Shown: positions 8,417-19,077, counted from the first letter of the stretch. The stretch is DNA of 64,000 nt from CAWEPK01 sp963835595 (GCA_963835595.1 CAWIGL010000003.1:372001-436000), one strand, 5' to 3'. The notes: generated by a model not told the origin, from the sequence alone. Numbers and translations are program-made.

Positions 8417-9193
8417 TCATGTCATCAGCCGGGACAGCGGCGCCACGGCTATGCCTTCCTCGTCCATGAGGGTCCGGATCCTGCCGGCGGCGACGATGCT
8501 CTCCGCATTGTCGCCGTGAATGCAGAGCGTATCGACCTCCATGTCGATCCACCTGCCGCTCGCGCTCTCGATGCCCTTCCTGGCGGCCATCGTCACCGCC
8601 CTCCGCGCTATGGCCTCCGGGTCCTTGAGCACGGCCCCCTTGTGCTGCCGCCCCATCAGCTCGCCCTCGTCCGTATATACCCTGTCGGGGAACGCCTCCA
8701 GCGCGATGCGCAAACCCTTCGCGGCGCCCGCCTTTTTCAGCGCGCCGCCGCTCGCCGTGCCGAGGGTGACGAAGATCACGCCTTTGAATGCCTTTTCTAC
8801 GGCGGCGGCGAGGTCGAGGAGGTCGTTTTCGCGCCTGACCATGTTGTTGTAAAACTCGCCGTGCAGCTTGATGTGCTGGAGCGGACATCCGGCAGCGTCT
8901 AGGAAGGCCTTGAGCGCGCCGGTCTGGTAGAGCACGTAATTGATAAGCTCGCGGGCGCTCAATTCCATCGACCTGCGGCCGAAGCCGAGGAGGTCCGGGT
9001 ATCCCGGATGGGCACCCACCATGACGCCGTGGGCTGCGCAGAGGGCGACGGTTGCCTCCATCCAGTTCGGGTCCGATGCGTGGAAGCCGCAGGCGAGGTT
9101 GGCGCTGGTGACGTGGCGGACCGCCTCGGCGTCATTGCCAATGCGGTAAACACCAAACGATTCGCCCATATCGCAGTTGAGGTCGATGGCCAT
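8417..9193 (-). CDS. pxpA: 5-oxoprolinase subunit PxpA (LamB/YcsF family)
   Basis: 258 residues. LamB/YcsF signatures: IDLNCDMGESFG at the N terminus, SANLACGFHASDP near residue 30, GAHPGYPD near 61, and IKLHGEFYNNM in place of the more common KPHGALYN. It is the first gene of the pxpABC-liv operon and is divergent from the fur-family gene. The ATG at 9193 lies only 6 nt downstream of a good -10 box, so the transcript may be leaderless. Confidence 0.92.
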   Translation of the reverse strand: MAIDLNCDMGESFGVYRIGNDAEAVRHVTSANLACGFHASDPNWMEATVALCAAHGVMVGAHPGYPDLLGFGRRSMELSARELINYVLYQTGALKAFLDAAGCPLQHIKLHGEFYNNMVRRENDLLDLAAAVEKAFKGVIFVTLGTASGGALKKAGAAKGLRIALEAFPDRVYTDEGELMGRQHKGAVLKDPEAIARRAVTMAARKGIESASGRWIDMEVDTLCIHGDNAESIVAAGRIRTLMDEEGIAVAPLSRLMT

Positions 9194-9199
9194 GTTTTG

Positions 9200-9228
9200 A
9201 TATTAGCATAATGACGTGGGCCGGACAA
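9200..9228 (-). promoter_or_regulatory. Promoter of the pxpABC-liv operon
   Basis: On the minus strand TTGTCC (9228-9223), 17 nt, then TAATAT (9205-9200) makes a good sigma70-type promoter. The -10 ends 6 nt before the pxpA ATG, leaving almost no 5' leader. Confidence 0.6.
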
Positions 9229-9243
9229 GACTTATAGGGTACC

Positions 9244-9283
9244 CTGACAAATGAGGAAAGGGGTCTTATAATTCACTCATTAT
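9244..9283 (+). promoter_or_regulatory. Promoter and likely Fur/PerR operator
   Basis: CTGACA (9244-9249), 17 nt, TATAAT (9267-9272) is a near-consensus promoter for the Fur-family gene. An inverted repeat ATAAT-N6-ATTAT (9268-9283) overlaps the -10. It resembles the AT-rich operators of PerR/Fur regulators and would suit autoregulation. It is not a canonical PerR box, whose arms are one base apart. Confidence 0.5.
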
Positions 9284-9299
9284 CAGGAATGGTTCCAAA

Positions 9300-9762
9300 T
9301 TGGCGAGGGTCACGAAAGAATCAATCATACGAAAGCTGAAAGCGGAGGGATTGAAGCTCACCCCTCAGCGGCTGGCTATCATCGAGGTGCTCATCGAGAA
9401 GCGGGACCTCCATCCCGGCGCCCGCTCCGTATACGAGGAAGCAAAGAAGAGAAAGAAAAGTCTGAGTCTATCGACCACCTATGCGACGCTGAACGAGCCT
9501 CTCCCGTATGGGCATCATCAAGACACTTCAGTTTGATTCCATGGAGAACCGCTACGAGGGCAACCTCAAAGAACACCTCAATCTGGTCTGCGAGCGCTGC
9601 GGTAAGATCCTCGACTACGAAGTACCTCCTGTTGCCGACCAGCAGGAGATAGCGAAGAAAACCGGCTTCTCGGTTACGGATACCAGGCTGGAGTACTATG
9701 GGTATTGCAGGGACTGCCATACAAGAACAAAAGAAGGCGGAGGTAAAAAAGAGAATGACTGA
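9300..9762 (+). CDS. Fur-family regulator, PerR-like, with frameshift
   Basis: About 153 residues once one extra C at 9498-9499 is ignored. Before it the frame reads through the winged helix (LTPQRLAIIEVL, STTYATLNE). After it the sequence continues LSRMGIIKTLQFDSMENRY and ends with two CxxC pairs (CERCGK, CRDCH) that bind structural zinc in PerR/Fur proteins. Length, start (TTG at 9300) and CxxC pattern fit PerR, which senses peroxide and represses genes such as katG, the next gene downstream. The frameshift would disable it if real, but both halves are well conserved, so a sequencing error is more likely. Confidence 0.85.
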
Positions 9763-9889
9763 CGGCCCTATGCCTTTCTCGTCTTTTGGTATCGGTTTCG
9801 TTCATTAATCGGTAGGAGATGGGCAGCGAAACCACTATTATTCATAGCAGCGCTGTTCGACAATTCACACGACGAAAGGAGTAAATATC

Positions 9890-12061
<2,172 letters not shown>

Positions 12062-12186
12062 TCATAGCATAAACGCCTTCGACGGCTTCCGGCAGGGCGG
12101 CAAAAAACGGTCAGCTAACATTCCGGTTCCAGCGTACGGCATATCGCCGCCGCTCAATTAGTATAAGAGGCCGCGCCTTCAGGCCG

Positions 12187-12921
12187 TTATCGGCCAGTAG
12201 GCGGCGGGGTTTCCCCGCCTTTCAGCAGGATTATCTCGATCCGCCTGTTGATCGCGCGGTTGCGGGGGGTGTCGTTGGCGGCGAGGGGGCGGTATTCGGC
12301 GTAGCCGGAGGCGGAGATGCGGTCGGGCGGGAAATCGTACTTCTCTATGAGATAGCGGACGACCTCGGTGGCCCTTCTCGCGGAAAGCTCCCAGTTGGTC
12401 TTGAATTCTTTCGTATTGATCGGCACGTTGTCCGTGTGCCCCTCGATCATCACGTGCCTCCTGCTCTTCTCTATCGTCGGCGCGATCCTCTTCAGCGCGC
12501 CTTTGGCCGCCTCCTTCAGCTCCGCTTTGCCCTCGTCGAAAAAGGCCGTATCCATGATGCGGACCACTATGCCCCGCTCGTCCTTGAAGACGGATATCTT
12601 GTGCGCTTCGTCTTTCGCTTCGGCGAGGGCGGCAAGCTCGTCCTCCAGCTCGCGCTCGATCTCCCCGCCCGCCGACGACTCGCCCTGGGCAGCGGCTGCG
12701 TTGGCCTGGGCGCTCTCGCCAGTCTTCAATACGGAGCGCCCCCCCTGGAATATGGTCTTCAGCCTGCCGGACAGCTCCTCATACTTGCGGGCGTCCTGCT
12801 TGGAGAAGGTATAGAGCATGATGAAGAAGGCAAGGAGGAGCGTTATGAGGTCCGCATAGGTGATGATCCACCTGTCGAGGTTCTCCCGGTCGTCTTCGTT
12901 GCGTCTCCTTATCATGCTCAT
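12187..12921 (-). CDS. motB: Flagellar stator protein MotB
   Basis: 244 residues. A short basic N terminus, one membrane segment (about 18-38) carrying the proton-accepting aspartate D24 (ITYADLITLLLAFF), a plug/linker and a C-terminal OmpA/MotB peptidoglycan-binding domain (EGHTDNVPINTKEFKTNWEL, LSARRATEVVRYL, RNRAINRRIEI). With MotA it forms the stator that couples ion flow to rotation. Its ATG overlaps the motA stop (ATGA). Confidence 0.95.
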   Translation of the reverse strand: MSMIRRRNEDDRENLDRWIITYADLITLLLAFFIMLYTFSKQDARKYEELSGRLKTIFQGGRSVLKTGESAQANAAAAQGESSAGGEIERELEDELAALAEAKDEAHKISVFKDERGIVVRIMDTAFFDEGKAELKEAAKGALKRIAPTIEKSRRHVMIEGHTDNVPINTKEFKTNWELSARRATEVVRYLIEKYDFPPDRISASGYAEYRPLAANDTPRNRAINRRIEIILLKGGETPPPTGR

Positions 12922-13685
12922 AACGCCTCGCGCGGCCGCTGCTCGGGGAGCAGGAAGGAAAGGAGCTTCATCCTGATGATCCTGGGGTTGTCCCCCATCG
13001 CCAGCGAGACGATGCCCTCGCTTATGATCTCAAGGTAGACGGCTTCGTCCTGGTGCTTTGCCCTGAGCTTGTCGGCCACCGGCAGGTAGACCAGGTTCGC
13101 CATCGCGACCCCCCAGAGGGTGGCTATGAAGGCGCTGGCGATGGCGGAGGCCATGTGGGAGGTGTCCTCCATGCTGCCGAGGGCGTGGATCAGGCCGAGG
13201 ACCGTGCCTATGATGCCTAGGGTCGGCGAGAAGCCTCCCAGCTTCTGGAAGAACGCGGAGCCTATCTTGTGGCGCTCGTGCATATAGGACATCTCTATCT
13301 CTAATATTTCCCTGATCTTTGTCGTCTCGAAGCCGTCCACGGCGAGCTGGATGGCCTTACGGAGGAACGAGTCCCGGATCCCGGAAATCTCTTTCTCGAG
13401 GCTTAAAAGGCCGTTCTTCCGCGATTTCTGCGCAAGCCCGTGGATAAGCTCGATGAGCTGCCTTGCGTCGAGCTTCTTTTCGAGCATGACGATCCCGAGG
13501 AGCCTCGGCAGGTTGCGGAGCTGCCTGAAAGACGTGGTGACGATGGAAGCGCCGATGGTGCCCACGATAACGAGGATGATCGCCGGCGCCTGGATCAGGG
13601 CGGACAGGCTGCCGCCTTCCATAGTGAATGAGACGAGCACCGCCCCTATTCCAAGGACCAGTCCGAATATGGTCGCTATATCCAT
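12918..13685 (-). CDS. motA: Flagellar stator protein MotA
   Basis: 255 residues with four membrane segments: two near the N terminus and two after residue about 145 (GGFSPTLGIIGTVLGLIHAL, ATLWGVAMANLVYLP). The cytoplasmic loop carries FLRKAIQLAVDGFE. It is the MotA/PomA family stator. It follows the PilZ gene by 25 bp, which suggests shared transcription and possible c-di-GMP control of stator use. Confidence 0.95.
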   Translation of the reverse strand: MDIATIFGLVLGIGAVLVSFTMEGGSLSALIQAPAIILVIVGTIGASIVTTSFRQLRNLPRLLGIVMLEKKLDARQLIELIHGLAQKSRKNGLLSLEKEISGIRDSFLRKAIQLAVDGFETTKIREILEIEMSYMHERHKIGSAFFQKLGGFSPTLGIIGTVLGLIHALGSMEDTSHMASAIASAFIATLWGVAMANLVYLPVADKLRAKHQDEAVYLEIISEGIVSLAMGDNPRIIRMKLLSFLLPEQRPREAL

Positions 13686-13710
13686 CGGTCTACCATAAAT
13701 GAGGGGCGCG

Positions 13711-14280
13711 TCAGGACGTCCTGCGCATCCTCAGGTCCTCCCTCTCCTTCGAGAAGATATAGCAGACGAGCGCGTCGCGGTCTTTCTCGCTTATGGCGAC
13801 AAAGCCTACGGCCGTCTCCCAGCCCTCTTCGCCCTCTTCGCCCTCTTTCGTGCACGGCTCGCTGCGGACTACCCTGCCCAGCGCCCTCACGCGGTAGTCG
13901 GGGTAGACGGGCAGGCAGACGCTCATCTCCAAGTATGCCCCTTTCCCCAGCCTGGCCGGCGTGGGGAACATCATCCCGGACCCGCTCATCGTCACATCGA
14001 CGCAGGCGCTTTGAAAGCCCCGCTCCTTCTGCGACAGCAGGTCGATCATCGAATCGAGTTTTTTCTCGATGTTCCCCAGGCAGGCGTAAAGCTCGCTCTC
14101 CCGCGATGCGGCGCCTCCGGCGCCCGCGACCGGGATTTCTGGCCGCGAGGCCGGGAGGTCGGCCTGCCTGAGACTCTTTTCGAGGGCGAGCGCCTCTGAT
14201 TCCGTCACTTCCCTGTATTCCACGAGAAGACGGTCGCTTATCCTGAAAAATTCCCGTCGCTCAATCCCTTCAGAAGCCAT
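13711..14280 (-). CDS. PilZ-domain protein, likely c-di-GMP effector
   Basis: 189 residues. RREFFRISDRLLVEY at the N terminus supplies the RxxxR half of the PilZ c-di-GMP motif. A coiled or linker insert (about 35-90) follows. TMSGSGMMFPTPARL near residue 97 stands for the (D/N)xSxxG half, with Thr in the first position, and ALGRVVRSEP fits the beta barrel. c-di-GMP binding is inferred. The gene overlaps the end of the HD-GYP gene and precedes motA-motB, the arrangement expected of a YcgR-like motility brake or local stator regulator. Confidence 0.75.
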   Translation of the reverse strand: MASEGIERREFFRISDRLLVEYREVTESEALALEKSLRQADLPASRPEIPVAGAGGAASRESELYACLGNIEKKLDSMIDLLSQKERGFQSACVDVTMSGSGMMFPTPARLGKGAYLEMSVCLPVYPDYRVRALGRVVRSEPCTKEGEEGEEGWETAVGFVAISEKDRDALVCYIFSKEREDLRMRRTS

Positions 14281-15739
14281 TGCCGATCATCTCCATGAAG
14301 CAGTCCGTCATCTCCGGGTCGAACTGCTTCCCCCTGCACCTCTTGATCTCTGCCATCGTCTCCTCGTGCGTCCGGCCCTTCCTGTACGGCCTGTCCGTCG
14401 TCATGGCGTCGTAGGTGTCGCAAAGGGCGATCAGCCGCGAAGAAAAGGGAATGGCGTCGCCCGTCAGCCTGTCCGGATAGCCCGTCCCGTCGAACCTCTC
14501 GTGATGGTGGCGCGTTATCTGCGCCTCGTTCGACAGGATGTCGAAGCGGCTTATGATTTGCTCGCCGTAAGCGGAGTGGCTCTTCATGAGGTCGTACTCC
14601 TCATCGGTGAGAGACCCGGCCTTGAGGAGTATGGAGTCCGGGATCCCGACCTTCCCGACGTCGTGTATCGGCGCGACGACCCGCACCACGTCCTTGTCGT
14701 AATCGCTCGCCCCGAGGCTGTCCGCCAGGGCAAGGCACATCTCGGCGACGCGCCCGCAATGGCCTTCTGTGTACATGTCGCGCCTGTTGATCGCAACGAT
14801 CAGGGACGTCAGCGTGTGGAGGACGCTCTCGAAAAGGCTTTCGTAAAGGAGCTTGTTCTCTATCTGAGTTGATGCCTTGTCCGCGATCATCCTGAGGAAA
14901 TTGATGTCGTCCGGGCTGAAGCCGCTCTTCTTCGAACGGCCGTCCGACCTGCTTGCCATCATGATGGCGCCGACCCATTCCCCTTTGATGATGAGCGCGA
15001 GGAACGCCTTGTTGTCTTTCAGGAAGTGCCTCTTGCCTGACTTGACCTGCTCCATCAGCTCCGGCGGGACTGCGATCTTCTTCTCGACGCGGTCCGCGCC
15101 GGCCGCCATTTCCGCCCTGTAAAGGATAAGCTCGAAGTTCTCCTGGTCCATTATGTAATAGCCGCAGGCGTTCGATCCGAGGACCTCGTTGACCATACGG
15201 ACCGTCTTCTCGTAGACGTCGTCGAATATGCTCATCGAGTTGAAGGTGCTCGATATGTGGTGCATCTTCGTCAGCTCGGTTATCTTCGCCTGGAGCTGCC
15301 GGTTGAGCACCTCGATCTTCCTCCTGTCCTCCAGGTCGGGGGCGGCGCTGTTCTTCTCGACGAGGAGCTCCCTCTGCTTCCGCACCCGCGTTATGCCGAG
15401 GAGCAGCTTGTCTATGGAGAAAGGCTTCATGATGAAATCGCTCGCGCCCTTCTTCATCGCCTCTATGATGAGGTCAGGGTCGTTGTAGCCTGTTATCATG
15501 ACGACGGAGATAGTGGGGTCTTGCAGCCGTATAGTGTCCAGGAGGGAGATGCCGTCCGTATCGGGCAGCCTGATGTCGAGTATGGCGATCTCGATCTCCT
15601 TTTGCGAAAGGAGGTCGATGGCCTGCTTCCCGGTAAACGCCTTGTAGACCTCGCAGTCGTACGGGGCAAGGAAATCCGACAGCAACTGGATGATGTCGGG
15701 ACTATCGTCTACCAGAAGGATCCGTGAGCCCTCTATCAT
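14270..15739 (-). CDS. Response regulator with GAF-like and HD-GYP domains
   Basis: 489 residues. Domain order: REC 1-120 with phospho-acceptor D55 (ILDIRLPDTDG) and K in MKPFS; a helical linker; a GAF-like region about 160-300; an HD-GYP domain from about 305 with PIHDVGKVGIPD, HHHERFDGTGYPD and ALCDTYDAMTTDRPYRKG. HD-GYP domains hydrolyse c-di-GMP, and the key HD and GYP residues are present, so the enzyme is probably active and controlled by phosphorylation. It lies between a lone receiver protein and the PilZ gene in the flagellar run. Confidence 0.9.
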   Translation of the reverse strand: MIEGSRILLVDDSPDIIQLLSDFLAPYDCEVYKAFTGKQAIDLLSQKEIEIAILDIRLPDTDGISLLDTIRLQDPTISVVMITGYNDPDLIIEAMKKGASDFIMKPFSIDKLLLGITRVRKQRELLVEKNSAAPDLEDRRKIEVLNRQLQAKITELTKMHHISSTFNSMSIFDDVYEKTVRMVNEVLGSNACGYYIMDQENFELILYRAEMAAGADRVEKKIAVPPELMEQVKSGKRHFLKDNKAFLALIIKGEWVGAIMMASRSDGRSKKSGFSPDDINFLRMIADKASTQIENKLLYESLFESVLHTLTSLIVAINRRDMYTEGHCGRVAEMCLALADSLGASDYDKDVVRVVAPIHDVGKVGIPDSILLKAGSLTDEEYDLMKSHSAYGEQIISRFDILSNEAQITRHHHERFDGTGYPDRLTGDAIPFSSRLIALCDTYDAMTTDRPYRKGRTHEETMAEIKRCRGKQFDPEMTDCFMEMIGNGF

Positions 15740-15768
15740 ACGCTCGACTCGCTTTCGGCTTCGGCTTA

Positions 15769-16314
15769 TCAGCCGTCGGCCGACTCCAGCGACCGCGCCG
15801 CGGCCGCGATATCTTCCAGCTTCTTATCGACGAGGCGCGATACCTGCTCGTCGTTCAGCCATTGCCGGTACTTGGAGATCTCGACGTAGAAATTCTTCAG
15901 CTTATCGAACAACTGGCTGTTCGCCTTCTTCAGCATGATCTTATCCCTGGCGTTCTTGATGACCACCATGAGCTCCTCGATCCTGAAAGGCTTCACCAGG
16001 TAGTCGAAGGCGCCCGCCTTCACCGCCTCTATCGCGCTGTCGAGGGAGGCGTAGCCCGTGATGATGATGAATTCCGTCAAGTTGCCCGATCCGGCTATCT
16101 CACGTATCAGCTCGATGCCCGTCATCCCCGGCATGTTCAGGTCCGTTACGACGAGGTCATAGGGCGTCTCCCGATACTTTGCGAGCGCCTCTTTCCCGTC
16201 GCCCGCGCCCTCGGCGACGCAGCCCTCCTCTCTCAGGTATTCCTCAAGAATGGTCCTGATCTCGCGGTTGTCGTCGACTATCAGTATCCTGAAGTTCTCA
16301 TCCTTTTTGCTCAT
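15769..16314 (-). CDS. Single-domain response regulator with helical tail
   Basis: 181 residues. Receiver domain 1-125 with D58 (LVVTDLNMPGMTG), conserved T/G in IIITGYAS and K in LVKPFRIEE. The last ~55 residues are charged and helical with no DNA-binding or enzymatic domain, so it likely acts by protein contact. It overlaps the small upstream gene by 17 bp. It may pass signals to the HD-GYP protein encoded next. Confidence 0.85.
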   Translation of the reverse strand: MSKKDENFRILIVDDNREIRTILEEYLREEGCVAEGAGDGKEALAKYRETPYDLVVTDLNMPGMTGIELIREIAGSGNLTEFIIITGYASLDSAIEAVKAGAFDYLVKPFRIEELMVVIKNARDKIMLKKANSQLFDKLKNFYVEISKYRQWLNDEQVSRLVDKKLEDIAAAARSLESADG

Positions 16315-16510
16315 GTCTTTTCAGACGCTCCGTCATTTTTTCTCCTATCCTTTCAAAGAGGACCTTTTTTATGCCCTCCTCGGAGATGTTCACGCTGTCT
16401 TCCTCTTGCGGCGCCTCGTATGTCTTCCCGAAGTCGCTTATCCTGGTCTTCATATTCTTCATATACGTCTTGATTACGCTATTTATCTGATAATCGGAGA
16501 CAGTCATCAT
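16298..16510 (-). CDS. Small flagellar-cluster protein, DVU0524-like
   Basis: 70 residues, charged and helical (TVSDYQINSVIKTYMKNMK at the N terminus). The pattern recalls the small DVU0524-type proteins found beside flgM and other late flagellar genes in Deltaproteobacteria, but this is from memory and weak. AAAGGAG lies upstream of tandem ATGs (MMTV). No function can be given. Confidence 0.5.
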   Translation of the reverse strand: MMTVSDYQINSVIKTYMKNMKTRISDFGKTYEAPQEEDSVNISEEGIKKVLFERIGEKMTERLKRHEQKG

Positions 16511-16565
16511 AGATATCCTGTACTCCTTTTATCGGTCCGGGGATTTAAAAACTTAAGGCTGTTTT

Positions 16566-16904
16566 TCAGGTAGACGAGCCGAAAAAGACGGGCAGCGGAG
16601 GGAATGGGAACCTGGCCCGGTACTTCTGTGCTGCGTTCCTGCTCTTCGAAAAACTTTCCATTTCCGCCAGCAGCTTGCGCCTTTCCTGCTCCAGGCGCGC
16701 CAGGATCTCACCCTCTCTTTCGAGGGATTCCTTCATTTCTTGAAGGGACAGGTCGAGAGGCCGCGCGTCGCCCGACCGCGTCCCGGCCAAAAGCTTGTTC
16801 CTTTCGATGATGAGGGCGATGAGCCTGTCCCTGTCCTTCTCCTCCAGGGCCTCACGGCTCAACCTGGTGAACTCCATCGCCCTGTCGCGCGCCGCCGCAG
16901 TCAT
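16566..16904 (-). CDS. Small coiled-coil protein, possibly FliT-like
   Basis: About 112 residues from the ATG at 16904, which overlaps the upstream stop (ATGA). A GTG at 16916 is an alternative start. The protein is almost entirely helical and charged (ALEEKDRDRLIALIIERNKLL, then a long E/K-rich helix). Size, helix content and position right after fliS and fliD match FliT-type export chaperones, but sequence similarity cannot be shown by eye. Confidence 0.5.
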   Translation of the reverse strand: MTAAARDRAMEFTRLSREALEEKDRDRLIALIIERNKLLAGTRSGDARPLDLSLQEMKESLEREGEILARLEQERRKLLAEMESFSKSRNAAQKYRARFPFPPLPVFFGSST

Positions 16905-17086
16905 CGATTTTCGCACTTACGCCTGACCCTTAAGGAAAAGTCCCGCAGGAAGGCTGAAGAATCGACATTCAAACGCTCCGCCAGTCTCGCGCGAATCTTC
17001 TTCATGTTCGAGTCCGCGACGTCCCTGACGAACCCCCTGGCGTCGAAAGGGCCTTCTTTCTCCTTGGGTTCCCTGCCTTCGTCCAT
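16901..17086 (-). CDS. Small hypothetical protein in the fliS operon
   Basis: 61 residues, highly charged, with no recognised domain. The support is position: it fills the gap between fliS and the FliT-like gene, overlaps the latter by 4 bp and leaves 19 bp to fliS. No clear ribosome binding site. Confidence 0.4.
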   Translation of the reverse strand: MDEGREPKEKEGPFDARGFVRDVADSNMKKIRARLAERLNVDSSAFLRDFSLRVRRKCENR

Positions 17087-17105
17087 GCATATTTACATGC
17101 AATAA

Positions 17106-17528
17106 TCATACCGATAACTCCGGCGCATGGCCGGCCGCGGCTGCGCTCCGCCCTGTTTTTTTGTCTGCCAGGTATGCCTGCGCGAAGCCTTCCGTTATCG
17201 AGGCAAGGATGGACTTGCATTCATCGAGGGTCGCTGGGTCGAGGCTTGCGTGGACCTCCTGGAGTCTCCGCACGAGGTATTGGTACAGGAGGGAAAGGTT
17301 CCTGGGGATCTCCCCCAGAGACATGTCGAGGGAGGAGCGGAGCATTTGGATCACAAGGACTATGCGCGTTAGCTCCTGGTATTTCTTCTCATATTTTTTT
17401 TCCGCGATGAGGACCTTGACGTCGTCGATCCGCTCGATCAATGTCCTGAGCGTTTTGAGGAGCACCTTCCCCTTGTCGTGCTCGTCGGTCATCATTTTTG
17501 CGGAAGCGTAAGCGTTATACGGGTTCAT
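17106..17528 (-). CDS. fliS: Flagellin export chaperone FliS
   Basis: 140 residues. It starts MNPYNAYASA and is all-helical with the FliS segment LTRIVLVIQMLRSSLDMSLG followed by LSLLYQYLVRRLQEVH. FliS binds the flagellin C terminus and delivers it to the flagellar export gate. The C-terminal tail is rich in Ala/Gly and lacks family conservation. It follows fliD by 6 bp. Confidence 0.92.
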   Translation of the reverse strand: MNPYNAYASAKMMTDEHDKGKVLLKTLRTLIERIDDVKVLIAEKKYEKKYQELTRIVLVIQMLRSSLDMSLGEIPRNLSLLYQYLVRRLQEVHASLDPATLDECKSILASITEGFAQAYLADKKTGRSAAAAGHAPELSV

Positions 17529-17534
17529 AAGCCT

Positions 17535-18980
17535 CTAAAGTGAATAGCTCGATGACGACGTGCCGGAGTTCGTGTTCGTCATTGCGTTGACCATGTCCGT
17601 CAGGAACGTCTTGGTATTGTTTGCGTTTTCGATGGCCACCTCGAGCTTGTTGTACTCGTCCTGAAGGACCTGCGCCTGCTGGGCGCAGCGCTGGTCCACC
17701 TGGGTCAGTTGGTCGTTTATCGACGTGATCTTGTCGCTGATCGAGGCCTGCAGGGAGGTCAGGGTACCGGTCGTCGGATCGACGTAGCCGTTGAGGTTCG
17801 TGTAGAGGGACGCGCTTATCGACTTGATCGCGTTTATCACCTCTGTAGGGTTCGCCGACAGGGCTGCCGAGAAGGTGCTGGAGTCGAGGCTTATCGTGCC
17901 GTCGGTGCTCCCGCTGGCGCCGAACGTGATGCCGATGGACGCGGCCGTCGTGTAAGTCGAGTTCCCGCTGATTGTCCCGAGCAGCGTATCGTTTATCGTG
18001 CTCTTTATTGCGGCAAGGGTTGGGTTGCCCATGAGCACGTTCGACGTCGATGAAGAACTGGAAGAATTGTGAGTATTCTGGGTGTTTATAGACGACAGGA
18101 CGCTGTTGATGTCCGAGACGAGGGTGCTTGCGTCGGTCGTGACGGCCGATGTATCCTGCGTAATGGTCAGCGTTATCGGGTCGCTCGAAGAGTTTGTCCC
18201 CGTCAGATTCAGGGTGACGCCGGGGATTACCCCCGTGACCGTGTTCGTGGAGGACGTTACCGAATAACCATCGACGGTCAGCTCCGCGTTCCGGCCGCTC
18301 TGTATCAGGTTTGCTATCTGCCCGTTCGACAGCAGCCCGAGGGATTCCGCCACGGTGGAACCCGTGCCGTCGGCTATCGTTATGCCGGAGGAGCCCTGGC
18401 CGGACGACTGGATGGTCATATAGGTCTCGCCGGAGGCAGTCAGGAGCGAGGCGTTCACCCCGGCGCCGGAGCTATTTATCTTCGAGACGATGTTGGAGAG
18501 GGTGTCCGTCGATGCGATCGAGACGGTCGTGCCGTTTATAAGCAGGTTGCCCGATATGCCGAGGGCCGTGCCGCCGGATGAGAACTCGCCGGAAGCGATC
18601 TTCTCATCCTGAGCAAGCTGCGTCACCACTATCGAATACGTTCCCGCCGCAATGGTGCCCGTCCCTGTGGATGCGCTCAGCACGTTCGACGGCGTGACGC
18701 TCGCGTTGCTGCACGAAAGCGACCCCGTGAACGCCTGGTAGCCCGTGTCCGTGTTCAGGTTGTTCGTGTTGATGTAGTTCGTCAGGGCGGAAAGCGTCGT
18801 GTTGAAGGACTGCCACGCGGAGAGGAGGTTCTGCTCGGTCGTAAGGTTGTCGTTGAGGGGCTTCTCGGCCGCCGTCTTCTGCTCCGCTGTGATCTCGGAG
18901 ACGAGGGTTTGCCAGTCCGTGTTGCTGACTATGCCCGTGAGGTTAACGGTCGGGGACGTGGTAGACGAAGTCGTTGACAT
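17535..18980 (-). CDS. fliD: Flagellar filament cap protein FliD
   Basis: 481 residues, rich in Ser/Thr as expected. N-terminal D0 region with LTGIVSNTDWQTLVSEI, central Ser/Thr-rich domains, and a C-terminal coiled coil (ITSINDQLTQVDQRCAQQAQ, then LEVAIENANNTKTFL). Its pentamer caps the filament and folds incoming flagellin. AAGGAGG precedes the ATG. A sigma54-like promoter lies about 30 bp upstream, so it may start its own transcript running through fliS to motB. Confidence 0.93.
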   Translation of the reverse strand: MSTTSSTTSPTVNLTGIVSNTDWQTLVSEITAEQKTAAEKPLNDNLTTEQNLLSAWQSFNTTLSALTNYINTNNLNTDTGYQAFTGSLSCSNASVTPSNVLSASTGTGTIAAGTYSIVVTQLAQDEKIASGEFSSGGTALGISGNLLINGTTVSIASTDTLSNIVSKINSSGAGVNASLLTASGETYMTIQSSGQGSSGITIADGTGSTVAESLGLLSNGQIANLIQSGRNAELTVDGYSVTSSTNTVTGVIPGVTLNLTGTNSSSDPITLTITQDTSAVTTDASTLVSDINSVLSSINTQNTHNSSSSSSTSNVLMGNPTLAAIKSTINDTLLGTISGNSTYTTAASIGITFGASGSTDGTISLDSSTFSAALSANPTEVINAIKSISASLYTNLNGYVDPTTGTLTSLQASISDKITSINDQLTQVDQRCAQQAQVLQDEYNKLEVAIENANNTKTFLTDMVNAMTNTNSGTSSSSYSL

Positions 18981-19009
18981 CTCTCGTGTCCTCCTTCAAG
19001 GCCTTTCAA

Positions 19010-19025
19010 TGCAACTTCCAAGCCG
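19010..19025 (-). promoter_or_regulatory. Candidate sigma54 promoter of fliD
   Basis: The minus strand reads CGGCTTGGAAGTTGCA, matching the sigma54 pattern TGGCACG-N4-TTGCA at the GG (-24), the GC (-12) and the whole TTGCA, with mismatches in the first and two middle positions. The start point would fall about 18 nt before the fliD ATG. Confidence 0.5.
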
Positions 19026-19077
19026 CAGCTTCATGAGAACGCCCCTTTCTTCCGCCCCGTCCGTTACCTTAAGGACC

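Noticed and set aside
9829..9846. Second PerR-type operator before katG (CTATTATTCATAG)
   Set aside because: The palindrome is very short and no clear promoter is next to it.
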